Shown: positions 9,212 through 18,711, numbered from the stretch's first letter. The stretch: 64,000 nt of DNA from JACXVD01 sp020446665 (GCA_041396905.1 JAWKXQ010000005.1:58889-122888), one strand, 5' to 3'. Translations and numbers: made by a program. The notes: generated by a model from the sequence alone, not told the origin.

Positions 9212-10336
9212 ATGCCGACTATCTGCCTTGATTGCCGCTATATCGGGCCGCGACCAAGCGGGATCGGCACTGTGGTGCAGGCATTGGTGGATTTCCTGCC
9301 GCAATTGGCCCCGGACTGGCGGTTCAAATTGTTGCGCAATCCGGCGCTGGATCATCCCCTGTCGCAGGCGGGCAATGTCGTGGAGGTGGCCGTGCAGGCT
9401 GCTGCCAATGGCCCGGGGACAATGTGGTGGCTGCCCCGGCTGGTCGATCTGGCAGATGTGGACCTGTTTCATGCGCCCGCCAATATCCTGCCGCGCGGCC
9501 TTGCCATGCGGACAGTGACCACCATTCACGATCTGATGTGGCTGACCGATCCGGCGCTGTGCAATCCGCGCCAATGGGGCAGGGTGGAGCGCTTGTTCTA
9601 TCGCCATGGGATCAGCCGCGCGCTGCGCCAATCCGATGCCATCCTGACTGTCAGCGAAGCGACGCGGCATGAAATCAGCCGGTTGCAAGCCGGACTTGCT
9701 GCCAAAACCACAGCAATCCTGCCGGGTGTATCCGACCAGTTCCGCCCGGTCGATCTGACCGATAGCGACCGCCTCCGTCTGGGCCTGCCTGCGGGGGACT
9801 ATATCCTCACCATCGGTCAGGATGCGCCCTACAAGAACCACGCAGCGGCCCTGCGCGGCTTTGCCGGGGCATTTGGCCAAGGGCATGACATGAACCTTGT
9901 CTTCGTCCAGCGGCGCAGCGTTGGCACGATCCATTTGCAGCAGCTTGCCGCCAGTATGGGGCTGGCAGAGCGCGTCAGTTTTCTCGCGCCGGTGGCGGAT
10001 GTTGACCTGCCTCTGCTCTATTCCGGGGCACGGGCGCTGCTGCATCCATCCTTATGCGAAGGGTTTGGCATGCCGCTGGCAGAGGCGATGGCCTGTGCCT
10101 GCCCGGTCATCACCAGCAATCGCTCAACCATGCCCGAAGTGACGGCGGGTGCCGCGCTGCTGGTCGATCCGCTCGATACGGATTCCATCGCCGCGGCTCT
10201 GACAAGGCTGGCCAGTGATCCGGCTCTGGCAGCAGAGCTGTCTCGCAAGGGGTTGGCGCGGGCAAGGGAGCTGGACCGCAGGGCCTTCGCCGCTGCCACG
10301 CTGGACATTTATCGCCGGGTACTCAACGCAGCATAG
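9212..10336 (+). CDS. Glycosyltransferase family 4-like protein
   Basis: A 374-residue GT-B glycosyltransferase. It starts MPTICLDCRYIGPRPSGIGT, where the Gly-rich loop is typical of GT4 N-terminal domains. In the donor domain it has ILTIGQDAPYKNH near residue 200 and SLCEGFGMPLAEAM near residue 285, which contains the two conserved glutamates. It is the third such enzyme in the locus but is transcribed away from the export operon. Its 3' end overlaps the convergent phosphatidyltransferase gene by 28 bases. Sugar donor and acceptor are unknown. Confidence 0.87.
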   Translation: MPTICLDCRYIGPRPSGIGTVVQALVDFLPQLAPDWRFKLLRNPALDHPLSQAGNVVEVAVQAAANGPGTMWWLPRLVDLADVDLFHAPANILPRGLAMRTVTTIHDLMWLTDPALCNPRQWGRVERLFYRHGISRALRQSDAILTVSEATRHEISRLQAGLAAKTTAILPGVSDQFRPVDLTDSDRLRLGLPAGDYILTIGQDAPYKNHAAALRGFAGAFGQGHDMNLVFVQRRSVGTIHLQQLAASMGLAERVSFLAPVADVDLPLLYSGARALLHPSLCEGFGMPLAEAMACACPVITSNRSTMPEVTAGAALLVDPLDTDSIAAALTRLASDPALAAELSRKGLARARELDRRAFAAATLDIYRRVLNAA

Positions 10337-11163
10337 GCGCGGCGGGATCGCCATACGCCCTGCGCCAGCACCAGATTCAGCGCGGTTGCTTCATAGAGGA
10401 AATACCACAGGGGGCTGCCCGCCAGCATTGACAGGCCCAGCGCTATCGTCCGGTAATTTGCACCCAGCAAGCTGCTGCCAGCAAAAGGGGCAGGGCCCAA
10501 GGCGATCAGCTTTTCGCGCAGGGCTTCGCGCTGATCCGGGTCTGCCAGCGCCCGGTCAATTGCAGCGTCGCCCGGCGCCAGCCAGCCCGCTACAGAAAGA
10601 TAGGCTGCCCCCAGCGCGCCCAGCCGCGATGACGCGGCATTGCGCGTTCGCAGCCATGGCACGTCATAGGCCCAGCACAGATATTGCCGCCTTTGCGCCT
10701 CGTGGAAGCTTGCCTGCACGATCCGGCTCAACCCGGCGGCCACCCCCAGTACGGGGGCGATCCACCCCGCAACCGGAATGACGGACACGATCAGCATGGT
10801 GTAAAGGATGAAGTGGCTGGCATAATCCGCAATCCCGTCAATGATCTCTCCTGTCGGGCTGCTCCGCCCGGTCAGGCGCGCGAGATCGCCATCTGCGCCA
10901 TCGAGGACATGCCAGCTCATATGCAGGGCAAGCCCGGCCAGCGCCGTACCTGGCCAGCCCGGCTGGACATAGGCAATGCCCGCCAGCACCACCATCATGC
11001 CGCTGGCAACAGACACCATGTTCGGCGTCACCGGGGTCTTCGCCAGCATCCGCGCCAGCCGGGCGGCGAGCGGGTGATAGAGCACCCGGTCAAGCGGGTT
11101 CTGCATCGCCGCGATCCGGGCATTTCCGTGCAGGCGGGCCTTGTCGGGTTGGGGAGATGTCAC
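10309..11163 (-). CDS. CDP-alcohol phosphatidyltransferase family protein
   Basis: A 284-residue membrane protein with the family signature D-G-x2-A-R-x8-G-x3-D-x3-D. It is readable as DGADGDLARLTGR followed by GEIIDGIAD around residues 89-115, so all metal-binding aspartates are present. Several hydrophobic segments surround it. These enzymes transfer a phospho-alcohol from a CDP carrier, or use a free alcohol such as inositol phosphate as acceptor. Given the inositol-phosphate synthase and nucleotidyltransferase genes nearby, a phosphoinositol transfer is likely but inferred. It is transcribed divergently from the second phosphatidyltransferase gene. Confidence 0.86.
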   Translation of the reverse strand: MTSPQPDKARLHGNARIAAMQNPLDRVLYHPLAARLARMLAKTPVTPNMVSVASGMMVVLAGIAYVQPGWPGTALAGLALHMSWHVLDGADGDLARLTGRSSPTGEIIDGIADYASHFILYTMLIVSVIPVAGWIAPVLGVAAGLSRIVQASFHEAQRRQYLCWAYDVPWLRTRNAASSRLGALGAAYLSVAGWLAPGDAAIDRALADPDQREALREKLIALGPAPFAGSSLLGANYRTIALGLSMLAGSPLWYFLYEATALNLVLAQGVWRSRRAYAALSTRR

Positions 11164-11259
11164 CTGCCTGCTCGCTTGCGATCGTGAAGGGGGCAGCTTG
11201 CGCTTGCCGAAACTGCCTGTAGGGCGATGCTATCCCCTCAGCCATTTTGCAAGCTGGAC

Positions 11260-12210
11260 ATGACCGCCGCACCTCCCCCCATACTCTTTGCCAGCGAGAA
11301 AGCGGCCAATTATTGCGTCGCCGGAATTCCGGCGGCGGCACGGGCAATTGCGGCGGTGCAAAGCGGGCCAGTGATCATCGGCGTGCCGGGTGGCTGGAGG
11401 GCGACCGCGCTGTGCCTTGCGGAAATTGAACGGCTGGCGCCGGGAATCGCATGGAGCGCGGCTGACAGTGCAAATCTGCCCGGCGTGGAAAGCCATGAAT
11501 TCAGGGATGTGGCGGCGTTACGGCAGGAAGTAGCTGCGATTATCCGGGCGACCGGCAAGGCGGGGGACGGCATCGTCTCGCGCCATATCAACCGCCCCAT
11601 CTCGCAGGCCATGACGCGGCTGGTGCTGCGCTGGCCCGGCGCGCGGCCATGGCATGCCACGCTCGCAGCGGCGCTGATCGGAGTGGCCATGTTCGCTGCG
11701 CTGATCCTTGGCGGAACGACCGGGCTGGTGATCGGGGCAATCCTGTTCCAGCTCGCCTCCATCGTTGATGGCGTCGATGGCGAAATGGCCCGCGCGACAT
11801 TCCGCAGTTCGGCCCGCGGGGCGATGATGGACAGCCTGACCGATGCGCTCACCAATCTCGGCTTCATCGGCGGTGTAAGCTATAATGTCTGGGCCAGCGG
11901 GGATACGCAGGCAGGCTTCGCTGGAGCATGGGGTTGCGGCATCCTTGCGCTGGGCAGCGGAATGCTGGCTATCCAGTCGCGCCGGGATGGCGGCAATTTC
12001 ACCTTTGATGCGCTCAAAAGCCGGGTGAACCAGCGCCCTTCGCGGCTGAAACAATGGTTGACCTGGATCACCATGCGCGATTTCTATGCCTTTGCCGCTT
12101 TCCTGGTGATCCTGGCCGGTGGGGGGAGCGTTTTGCTCTATGTTTTCGCAATAGTCGCGGCCGGGTGGTTCGCAGTTTTGTGCTGGTTGCTGATCCTGCG
12201 CGGCAAATAG
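11260..12210 (+). CDS. CDP-alcohol phosphatidyltransferase with an extra N-terminal domain
   Basis: Started at 11260 (MTAAPPPILFASEKAAN), the protein has 316 residues; a start 33 bases upstream is possible. Residues 1 to about 110 form a soluble domain with VIIGVPGGWRATALCLAEI, which I do not recognise; it might be a degenerate nucleotidyltransferase. The C-terminal part has membrane segments and an intact CDP-alcohol signature, DGVDGEMARATFR with GAMMDSLTD following. Some thermophile inositol-phosphate enzymes fuse a cytidylyltransferase to this membrane domain, which the layout resembles. It probably works with the neighbouring transferase in inositol-phosphate chemistry. Confidence 0.8.
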   Translation: MTAAPPPILFASEKAANYCVAGIPAAARAIAAVQSGPVIIGVPGGWRATALCLAEIERLAPGIAWSAADSANLPGVESHEFRDVAALRQEVAAIIRATGKAGDGIVSRHINRPISQAMTRLVLRWPGARPWHATLAAALIGVAMFAALILGGTTGLVIGAILFQLASIVDGVDGEMARATFRSSARGAMMDSLTDALTNLGFIGGVSYNVWASGDTQAGFAGAWGCGILALGSGMLAIQSRRDGGNFTFDALKSRVNQRPSRLKQWLTWITMRDFYAFAAFLVILAGGGSVLLYVFAIVAAGWFAVLCWLLILRGK

Positions 12211-12250
12211 TCCAAAAGCTGAAAACGCTCAGCATCCATTCAGGAAAACT

Positions 12251-12285
12251 GCTGATTAGTTCTTTGAGAATCAGCGTTTTTCTTT
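12251..12285 (+). terminator. Rho-independent terminator after the phosphatidyltransferase gene
   Basis: Arms GCTGATT (12251-12257) and AATCAGC (12269-12275) form a perfect 7-bp stem with an 11-base loop, followed by a T-rich run (GTTTTTCTTT). It lies 40 bases after the stop codon and separates this gene from the RTX gene. Confidence 0.75.
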
Positions 12286-12343
12286 ATTTACCAGAACTGC
12301 ATATCGGCTCCCCATGCCGTTAGTTAGATAAGGATCCTTTGCA

Positions 12344-15319
12344 ATGGGCACGATAAACGGCACCGAAGGCACTGACTTTCTCGATGGCACGCCTGGTGAT
12401 GACATCATCAACGGCCTGGGCGGAGACGATTCGATTGATGCCGGTGCTGGCAATGACACGGTTCATGGCGGTGACGGGAATGACAATGTCACCGGCGGCA
12501 GCGGCAATGACACGGTCTATGGCGATGATGGCGACGATACGGTGCGCAGCTATGCCGGCACGGATATGCTCTATGGCGGTGCCGGTAATGATACGATCAT
12601 CGTACAAAATGACTTTTTTGACGGGCCGGGAACCAACAGTTCGGTAGATGCCGGGATCGGCGATGATCAGGTGACCTTCCAAAGCGGAGGCAGCGGCGGC
12701 TCGATCGACCTTGGTGATGGCAATGACACGCTGAATCTGGGTTTGAGTGGCAGCGGGCTGTCCATCACCACCGGCACAGGCGTGGACACGATCATCATCG
12801 GCACGCTCAACATCATGAATGCGGGTGATGCCACGATTACCGATTTCACCCCCGGCAACGGCGGAGACGTGCTCGATCTGCTGAGCACCTTCGGCTCTGA
12901 ACTGTTGAATTGGGACGGGTTTGCCAACCCATTCGGCACTGGCCATTTCCAGCTGGTTTCCGACGGCGGAAGCGGGTCTATTCTCTATATCCGCTCGCAT
13001 CCGGACAATCCGGTCGAATTCACGATCAATTTCCCCAATGTCGCGGTCACCGCCTTTACTGCCTATAATTTCAACGGGCAGAATCCTGATGGTACGGACC
13101 AATTCGGCCCGCCGATCAATGGCACGCCCAATGCCGACACACTCACCGGCACCGCGCTGGGTGAGGAAATCAACGGGCTGGCCAGCGACGATGTGATCAA
13201 TGCCGGGGCCGGCGATGACACGATCAATGGCGGGGCTGGCAGCGACACGTTGCGCGGCGAAGATGGCGATGATGTCTTCACCTTCGATACGACGAGGAGC
13301 GGCGACGAAGACCCTGCGCTGGACGCGCTGATCGATGGCGGGGCTGGCTTTGATACGATCAGGCTGACCGCAACGGTTCAGGGGTCTGACATCACCTGGT
13401 ACGAAATTGGCGTGAACCTGCCGATTGCGAACATCGAGGGGATCGAATTCAGCGGCAATGCCGGGCTGATGGGCACAGTGGCCCAGCTTGCCGCGCTCGA
13501 TCGGCTTGTTTCTGGCAGTGTCCGCCTGACCGATGGGGCGCATTACAATCCGGCCGGGAGTGTCGATATCAATCAGATATCGCTTTTCAATGGCGGGGCC
13601 AGTGCGGACTTCTCTGGCCCGGATATTTACGTGCTCAATATCGTGACCGGCGACGGCGATGATCACATCATCGGCCCGGATGCGGCGCTGTCCAATCCCC
13701 GTCCGGGTGACAATCCCGAAGTCGGCATTGATGTGCGCGGCGGCGATGACACGGTCATTGCCGGGGCTGCGCCCACCCGGATCCTGTCATCCGGCGGGAA
13801 CAACAACTTCACTGGCGGAGCGTCCAACGACTTCATCTATCTCAATGGCGACGGCAATAATGTGGTCGCTGGCGGCGGCGGCAATGACTATATTTATATA
13901 GGTGGTGTCGGCGTCGATACGGTTACGGGCGGCGATGGCGATGACATTATCGAGGTCAACCAGATAGATGCGGGGGATTCGTTCAGCGGCGGCGAAGGTT
14001 ACGATACGCTGACATTGAATCTGAGTGCCTGGTCAGTGACCGACCTTACTCAAGTCGCCTTGCCGGCCGACATCGAGAGACTGCAGTCGTCCGGCCATTT
14101 GCTGATGACCATTGCGCAGGTGAGTGCTTTCGACTCGCTCTTCCTCAGCTATCTCACACTGGCCGATGGGGGCGCGCTGACGCTGACCCGCGCGCCGGGC
14201 ACAACCTATCTCAATGCTGCGGGCAACCGCATAGACTATAGCGCCCATAACAGCACCTATATTTCCGTGATCGGCAATGTCGGCAATGACTACATTATCG
14301 GCGCACAGAGCGGTAGCTCGCTCTATGGTGGCGACGGCAATGACGAATTGTTCGGTCTCGGCGGCGACGACTACCTTGATGGCGGAGATGGCGCAGACCG
14401 GCTGGTAGGCGCGGGCGGCAATGATACCATTCGCGGGGGCTCGAATGTCGATACGCTGGTCGTGTCGGGTACGCAGGCCCAATATACGCTCACACAGTTC
14501 AATCCCGGGGAATGGCAGCTGGTCGGGCCTGAGGGCACGGACATGCTCTATGAAGTCGAGTTCATCCAGTTCGAAGACACGACCATGCGGCTGGTTCCCG
14601 GCACGGGCGTGTCAGTGAACTTCGAAACTGCCGACCCTTCTGTCTATCAGGACGCGATGAACAATATCCGCGACTTTGATGGCAATTATCTCGGCGGCGA
14701 AGGCAGCTGGCTGCGCATTGGTAGCGCCGATGTGGATGGCGATGGAGATATTGACCAGATCCTCGTCAACCGCGCGATTGGCCGTTTTGCCACGGTTGGC
14801 GGGTATGATGATGGCCTCTATTATTTCGACGATTATGGCTGGGCCGGTGAGACGCGCGTGGCAGGCATCTATATCGACCCGCTGGTGGCATCAGGCGCTG
14901 TGGTCGCAGGCGGCCCCAATGACAGCCAGCGCCGTTTCCAGAACGATCTCCAGATCGAGAATATCAACCGCGTGTTGGGAGCTGACGACCATGATGGCGA
15001 CGGGCTGCAGGAAGTCTATTTCGCGCTGACCGACGGCACCGCCTATCTGCATGCTTACATGCATGCTGATGGCAATATCCGCTATGCCAACTACCAGAGC
15101 CAGCAACAGGTGATCGATTTCCTCACCGCCAATGGCTATGATTCCAGCACCTGGGCAGACTGGTTCCCGGCCGGACAGGAAGACGATGCCAAGGGCTTTG
15201 ACGTGATGGAGCCGGAGGCACTGGGGCTGTTCGAAGCAGCGATCCTGAACCCGGCAGGTGAGCCGGACCCGATGGCATCGTTTCGTTTCGTCGAAGCCCA
15301 GCACGAAGTGTTCGCCTGA
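12344..15319 (+). CDS. RTX calcium-binding repeat protein
   Basis: A 991-residue acidic protein with no N-terminal signal peptide. Clusters of glycine/aspartate nonapeptides of the GGxGxDxhx type lie at about residues 10-90, 255-305, 480-560 and 640-700 (for example GGAGNDTI and GGDGDDII). These bind calcium as beta-rolls and mark substrates of type I secretion. Between the clusters are beta-rich segments I do not recognise. The last 240 or so residues form a module with an EF-hand-like loop (DVDGDGDIDQI) that is nearly identical in the downstream peptidase. AAGGA precedes the ATG. No secretion apparatus is encoded in the window. It is probably an extracellular or surface protein. Confidence 0.85.
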   Translation: MGTINGTEGTDFLDGTPGDDIINGLGGDDSIDAGAGNDTVHGGDGNDNVTGGSGNDTVYGDDGDDTVRSYAGTDMLYGGAGNDTIIVQNDFFDGPGTNSSVDAGIGDDQVTFQSGGSGGSIDLGDGNDTLNLGLSGSGLSITTGTGVDTIIIGTLNIMNAGDATITDFTPGNGGDVLDLLSTFGSELLNWDGFANPFGTGHFQLVSDGGSGSILYIRSHPDNPVEFTINFPNVAVTAFTAYNFNGQNPDGTDQFGPPINGTPNADTLTGTALGEEINGLASDDVINAGAGDDTINGGAGSDTLRGEDGDDVFTFDTTRSGDEDPALDALIDGGAGFDTIRLTATVQGSDITWYEIGVNLPIANIEGIEFSGNAGLMGTVAQLAALDRLVSGSVRLTDGAHYNPAGSVDINQISLFNGGASADFSGPDIYVLNIVTGDGDDHIIGPDAALSNPRPGDNPEVGIDVRGGDDTVIAGAAPTRILSSGGNNNFTGGASNDFIYLNGDGNNVVAGGGGNDYIYIGGVGVDTVTGGDGDDIIEVNQIDAGDSFSGGEGYDTLTLNLSAWSVTDLTQVALPADIERLQSSGHLLMTIAQVSAFDSLFLSYLTLADGGALTLTRAPGTTYLNAAGNRIDYSAHNSTYISVIGNVGNDYIIGAQSGSSLYGGDGNDELFGLGGDDYLDGGDGADRLVGAGGNDTIRGGSNVDTLVVSGTQAQYTLTQFNPGEWQLVGPEGTDMLYEVEFIQFEDTTMRLVPGTGVSVNFETADPSVYQDAMNNIRDFDGNYLGGEGSWLRIGSADVDGDGDIDQILVNRAIGRFATVGGYDDGLYYFDDYGWAGETRVAGIYIDPLVASGAVVAGGPNDSQRRFQNDLQIENINRVLGADDHDGDGLQEVYFALTDGTAYLHAYMHADGNIRYANYQSQQQVIDFLTANGYDSSTWADWFPAGQEDDAKGFDVMEPEALGLFEAAILNPAGEPDPMASFRFVEAQHEVFA
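14590..15319 (+). repeat. C-terminal module, copy 1 (paired with 17982-18711)
   Basis: About 730 bases encode a block from roughly VPGTGVSVNFETAD to the C-terminal VFA. It recurs nearly unchanged at the end of the M10 peptidase gene in the same orientation. The differences seen are mostly synonymous or conservative, such as FDDYGWAGE versus FDDHGWAGE. This is a direct coding repeat from recent duplication or gene conversion. Confidence 0.85.
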
Positions 15320-15531
15320 GCCGGAAGGCCTGCATTAAGCGCGGGTTAAGTCGGTGTGGACATGGTGGGTCGCTCATTTTGAGGTGCTTTGCCACTTGGG
15401 CGGCGGTTTGCGGTTTGCTTTTTGCAAGCCTCTGAATTTCAGAAGGAAATTGTCCACTTTGGTAGTTCACTTCAAGCAAGGCGGCATCTTGCGTCACCGT
15501 GTATGCCGCAGTACCCCTCCAGGAAGGAGGC

Positions 15532-15939
15532 ATGTTTTGGATAGAGTCCATGTCAAACAATGCGGTTATTGCACTGTCCATGGTGTTAGCCCTTTCGCTG
15601 CAGGCTGGCTGCGTGACTAAGGCAGCCACCAGCTCTTGCTCTGTCACCGGGGTAAAAAACCTCTCGCCGCAAACTGGCGAGGCGGATTTGTGCCGCAGCT
15701 TTGAAAACGTATTGACCGCCGAACTGGCCGGGCTGGGTGCCTCAGAAAAAGCCAGCGGTTTGAAGATCGCAATAGACCTGACCCGGAAGGGATCGGCCGA
15801 AGCGCGTGTGACTGCAGGCGACGGCAGCAATGCGGGGGACTATCCGGTGGTCGGAGTCGATGTGATGGACAGGCCGCTTGGTCGCAGGGATGTTGATCAA
15901 CTGGCAAAAGTAGTGGCAAAGATGCTGGCAGATCGGTAA
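15532..15939 (+). CDS. Small putative lipoprotein, function unknown
   Basis: Starting at 15532 the product has 135 residues. It has a hydrophobic leader ending in the lipobox LSLQAGC (Cys27), so it is likely anchored to a membrane. The mature part is mixed alpha/beta and contains LKIAIDLTRKGSAEARV; I recognise no family. AGGAAGG ends four bases before this ATG; the next in-frame ATG at 15550 lacks a well-placed site. It lies between two RTX genes, 48 bases before the peptidase, and may accompany their secretion or surface attachment, but nothing in the sequence shows that. Confidence 0.6.
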   Translation: MFWIESMSNNAVIALSMVLALSLQAGCVTKAATSSCSVTGVKNLSPQTGEADLCRSFENVLTAELAGLGASEKASGLKIAIDLTRKGSAEARVTAGDGSNAGDYPVVGVDVMDRPLGRRDVDQLAKVVAKMLADR

Positions 15940-15987
15940 CAACTGCAACCAGAAGGGTGCAGGTTTAGGCAACAGGAAGAGATAGCG

Positions 15988-18711
15988 ATGTTCATGGTCA
16001 ACAGGTTTACGCGGGACATGACCCATTCCGGTGAATTGCTGATCCAGCTCGAGAATACCGGAACGGACATCGACATGGCGGAGAAGGATCCGTTCCACAT
16101 GGGCGGCTGCTCGTGCCTTGGCTGCATGGCACATGACAGCGGCAAGCTCTTCCAGCCGGGCAGCGGCGCCGACGCAACGGTCGATTCCATTCCCAACAGC
16201 ACGGCAACAACCGCCACGCTAACCCCTGGCAGTGCTCAGACCAGCGCGATTGACACAGCGGGTGACAGTGACTGGTTCCGGATCACGCTGACAGCCGGCG
16301 AAACTTATACATTCACGACCTTCCTGCCCGGCGGCGGGCTGCCTGACAGTATTCTGACGCTGCGCGATTCCACCGGGGCGATCATCGCGTCGAATGATGA
16401 TGCCAATACTGCGGCTGGCCTCTATTATTCCGAGATAACTTTTACCGCGACCACCAGCGGCACCTATTACCTCGATGTCACCGGTTATCAGACATCGACC
16501 GGCGAGTATTACATTTCCAGCTCGCGCCCGGTGAACGATGCCGTGGGCGGGACGGCAGCGACGGCTGGCAGCTTGGCGATTGGCGGCGCAGCGGCAACGG
16601 GCGCAATCGACCAGAATGGCGACCGCGACTGGTACGCTGTCACGCTGGAAGCCGGGCAGATTTACGAATTCACGACCTTTGCCACCGGCAGCGCGTCTGA
16701 TGCAGACACCACGCTGACCATCCGCGATGCCAGTGGCAATGTGCTGGCCTGGAATGATGACAGCTCGGGCACCTATTCCCGAGTCCGTTTTCAAGCCACT
16801 TCGTCTGCGACTTATTACATCGACGTTGGTGGCTGGGCGGATTCGTCCAGCGGGGCCTATGAACTGCAGGCCATCGTTGCGCCGCCTTTGCAGGAATTCA
16901 CCAACGACCAGATCGCTGACCAGTTACTCTATGGCTATTGGGGCGGTACAGCTGCTGCACGCCGGTTTGACGTCGCACCCGGAGGCTCGTTGACAGTCAA
17001 TGTGTCCGGCCTCACGGCAGATGGCCAATACCTCGCCCGCGAAGCGCTGAATTTATGGGCAGATGTGCTGGGTATCACCTTCACCGAAGTGACCTCCGGC
17101 GCGCAGATCACCATTGATGACAGTGATGACGGGGCATTCACCTCTACCTCGCGCTCAGGCAATTTCATTACCAGCGCGACAGTGAATGTCTCGACTGCCT
17201 GGCTCTCGACATCGGGCACCACGCTGGACAGCTATTCCTTCCAGACCTATCTGCATGAAATTGGCCATGCGCTGGGGCTGGGCCATGGCGGCAACTACAA
17301 TTCCTCGGCCAGCTATACGCAGGATGCGAGCTATCTCAATGATGCGTGGTCCACCACGATCATGTCCTATTTCGACCAGAATGAGAACAGCTTCTTCGAT
17401 AATCTCAATTTCAGCCGGGTCTTCGCGGTTTCACCGATGAGCGCCGATATTGTCGCGCTTCAGCAATCCTATGGTGTGGCAACAACCACGCGGACTGGCG
17501 ATACGACCTATGGCATGGGTAACAATAGCGGCCGCGAAATCTTTGGCGTTGGTGCCAATGCGACCAATAATGCCGGTAATCTGCTGGCCTTCACCATTAT
17601 CGACCATGGCGGCGTTGATACGCTGAACTATTCCAGTTTCTCCGCTGCGCAGCTGATCAATCTCAATGCGGAAACCTTCTCAAATGTTGGTGGCAGCATC
17701 GGCAATATGAGCATTGCGCGCGGCACGGTAATTGAAAATGCCGTGGGTGGTTCGGGCAATGATCAGCTGATTGGCAATGCTGTTGCCAATTTCCTCACTG
17801 GCGGGCTGGGCAATGACAGCATTGATGGCGGATCGAATGTCGATACCGCGATCGTTAGCGGAAATCGCAGCGCGTACACCATCACGCAGACTTCGACCGG
17901 GGTTTTCCAGGTCGTGGGTGCCGATGGCACGGACACGCTGACCAATGTCGAATTCCTCCAGTTCAATGACCAGACCATGCGCCTGCTGCCCGGCACTGGT
18001 GTGTCAGTGAACTTCGAAACCGCTGACCGCTCGGTCTATCAGGCGGCGATGAACAATATCCGCGATTTCGATGGCAACGCGCTGGGCGGCAATGGCGGCT
18101 GGCTGCGCATTGGCAGCGCCGATGTGGATGGCGATGGCGATGTCGACCAGATCCTCGTCAATTCGCAGATCGGGCGCTTTGCCACGGTTGGCGGCTATGA
18201 TGACGGCCTCTATTACTTTGACGATCATGGCTGGGCCGGTGAAACCCGCGTGGTGGGGATTTACATTGACCCGCTGGTGGCATCGGGTGACGTTGTGGCT
18301 GGCGGGCCCAATGACAGCCAGCGCCGGTTCCAGAACGATCTGGAGATCGAGAATATCAACCGCGTTCTGGGCGCTGACGATTATGACGGCGATGGGCTGC
18401 AGGAAGTCTATTTCGCGCTGACTGACGGCACCGCCTATCTGCACGCTTACATGCATGCCGATGGGAACATCCGCTATGCCAACTATCAGAGCCAGCAGCA
18501 GGTGATCGATTTCCTGACCGCCAATGGTTATGATTCAAGCACCTGGGCAGACTGGTTCCCGGCGGGTCAGGAAGATAATGCAAAGGGCGTGGATGTGATG
18601 GAGCCCGAAGCCATGGGCTTGTTCGAAGCGGCGATCCTGAACCCGGCAGGTGAGCCGGACCCGATGGCATCTTTCCGTTTCATCGAACATCAGCACGAAG
18701 TTTTTGCCTGA
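15988..18711 (+). CDS. M10-type zinc metallopeptidase with PPC and RTX domains
   Basis: A 907-residue protein. The N-terminal 80 residues lack a signal peptide and contain GGCSCLGC. Two bacterial pre-peptidase C-terminal (PPC) domains follow at about residues 85-180 and 185-295 (for example DSDWFRITLTAGETYTF). The catalytic domain has the metzincin zinc motif HEIGHALGLGH at residue 423 onward and the Met-turn IMSYF near residue 459, as in serralysins. A short RTX stretch (GGLGNDSIDGG) near residue 610 and the C-terminal module shared with the upstream RTX protein complete it. It should be secreted by a type I system and degrade extracellular protein; its target is unknown. Confidence 0.88.
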   Translation: MFMVNRFTRDMTHSGELLIQLENTGTDIDMAEKDPFHMGGCSCLGCMAHDSGKLFQPGSGADATVDSIPNSTATTATLTPGSAQTSAIDTAGDSDWFRITLTAGETYTFTTFLPGGGLPDSILTLRDSTGAIIASNDDANTAAGLYYSEITFTATTSGTYYLDVTGYQTSTGEYYISSSRPVNDAVGGTAATAGSLAIGGAAATGAIDQNGDRDWYAVTLEAGQIYEFTTFATGSASDADTTLTIRDASGNVLAWNDDSSGTYSRVRFQATSSATYYIDVGGWADSSSGAYELQAIVAPPLQEFTNDQIADQLLYGYWGGTAAARRFDVAPGGSLTVNVSGLTADGQYLAREALNLWADVLGITFTEVTSGAQITIDDSDDGAFTSTSRSGNFITSATVNVSTAWLSTSGTTLDSYSFQTYLHEIGHALGLGHGGNYNSSASYTQDASYLNDAWSTTIMSYFDQNENSFFDNLNFSRVFAVSPMSADIVALQQSYGVATTTRTGDTTYGMGNNSGREIFGVGANATNNAGNLLAFTIIDHGGVDTLNYSSFSAAQLINLNAETFSNVGGSIGNMSIARGTVIENAVGGSGNDQLIGNAVANFLTGGLGNDSIDGGSNVDTAIVSGNRSAYTITQTSTGVFQVVGADGTDTLTNVEFLQFNDQTMRLLPGTGVSVNFETADRSVYQAAMNNIRDFDGNALGGNGGWLRIGSADVDGDGDVDQILVNSQIGRFATVGGYDDGLYYFDDHGWAGETRVVGIYIDPLVASGDVVAGGPNDSQRRFQNDLEIENINRVLGADDYDGDGLQEVYFALTDGTAYLHAYMHADGNIRYANYQSQQQVIDFLTANGYDSSTWADWFPAGQEDNAKGVDVMEPEAMGLFEAAILNPAGEPDPMASFRFIEHQHEVFA
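17982..18711 (+). repeat. C-terminal module, copy 2 (paired with 14590-15319)
   Basis: This is the second copy of the coding repeat that ends the RTX gene. It carries the same EF-hand-like DVDGDGDVDQI and the block NDSQRRFQNDLEIENINRVL, and the same final residues HEVFA. Both copies sit at the extreme C-terminus, where type I secretion signals are found. Confidence 0.85.

Noticed and set aside
12344..13300. Regularly spaced short repeats that could suggest a CRISPR-like array
   Set aside because: The periodicity is in-frame 27-base coding repeats of RTX nonapeptides, without unique spacers or cas genes.
12320..13666. Leftward 448-codon frame opposite the RTX gene
   Set aside because: It is the reverse reading of the regular Gly/Asp repeats, which keeps stop codons rare; the rightward repeat protein explains the DNA.
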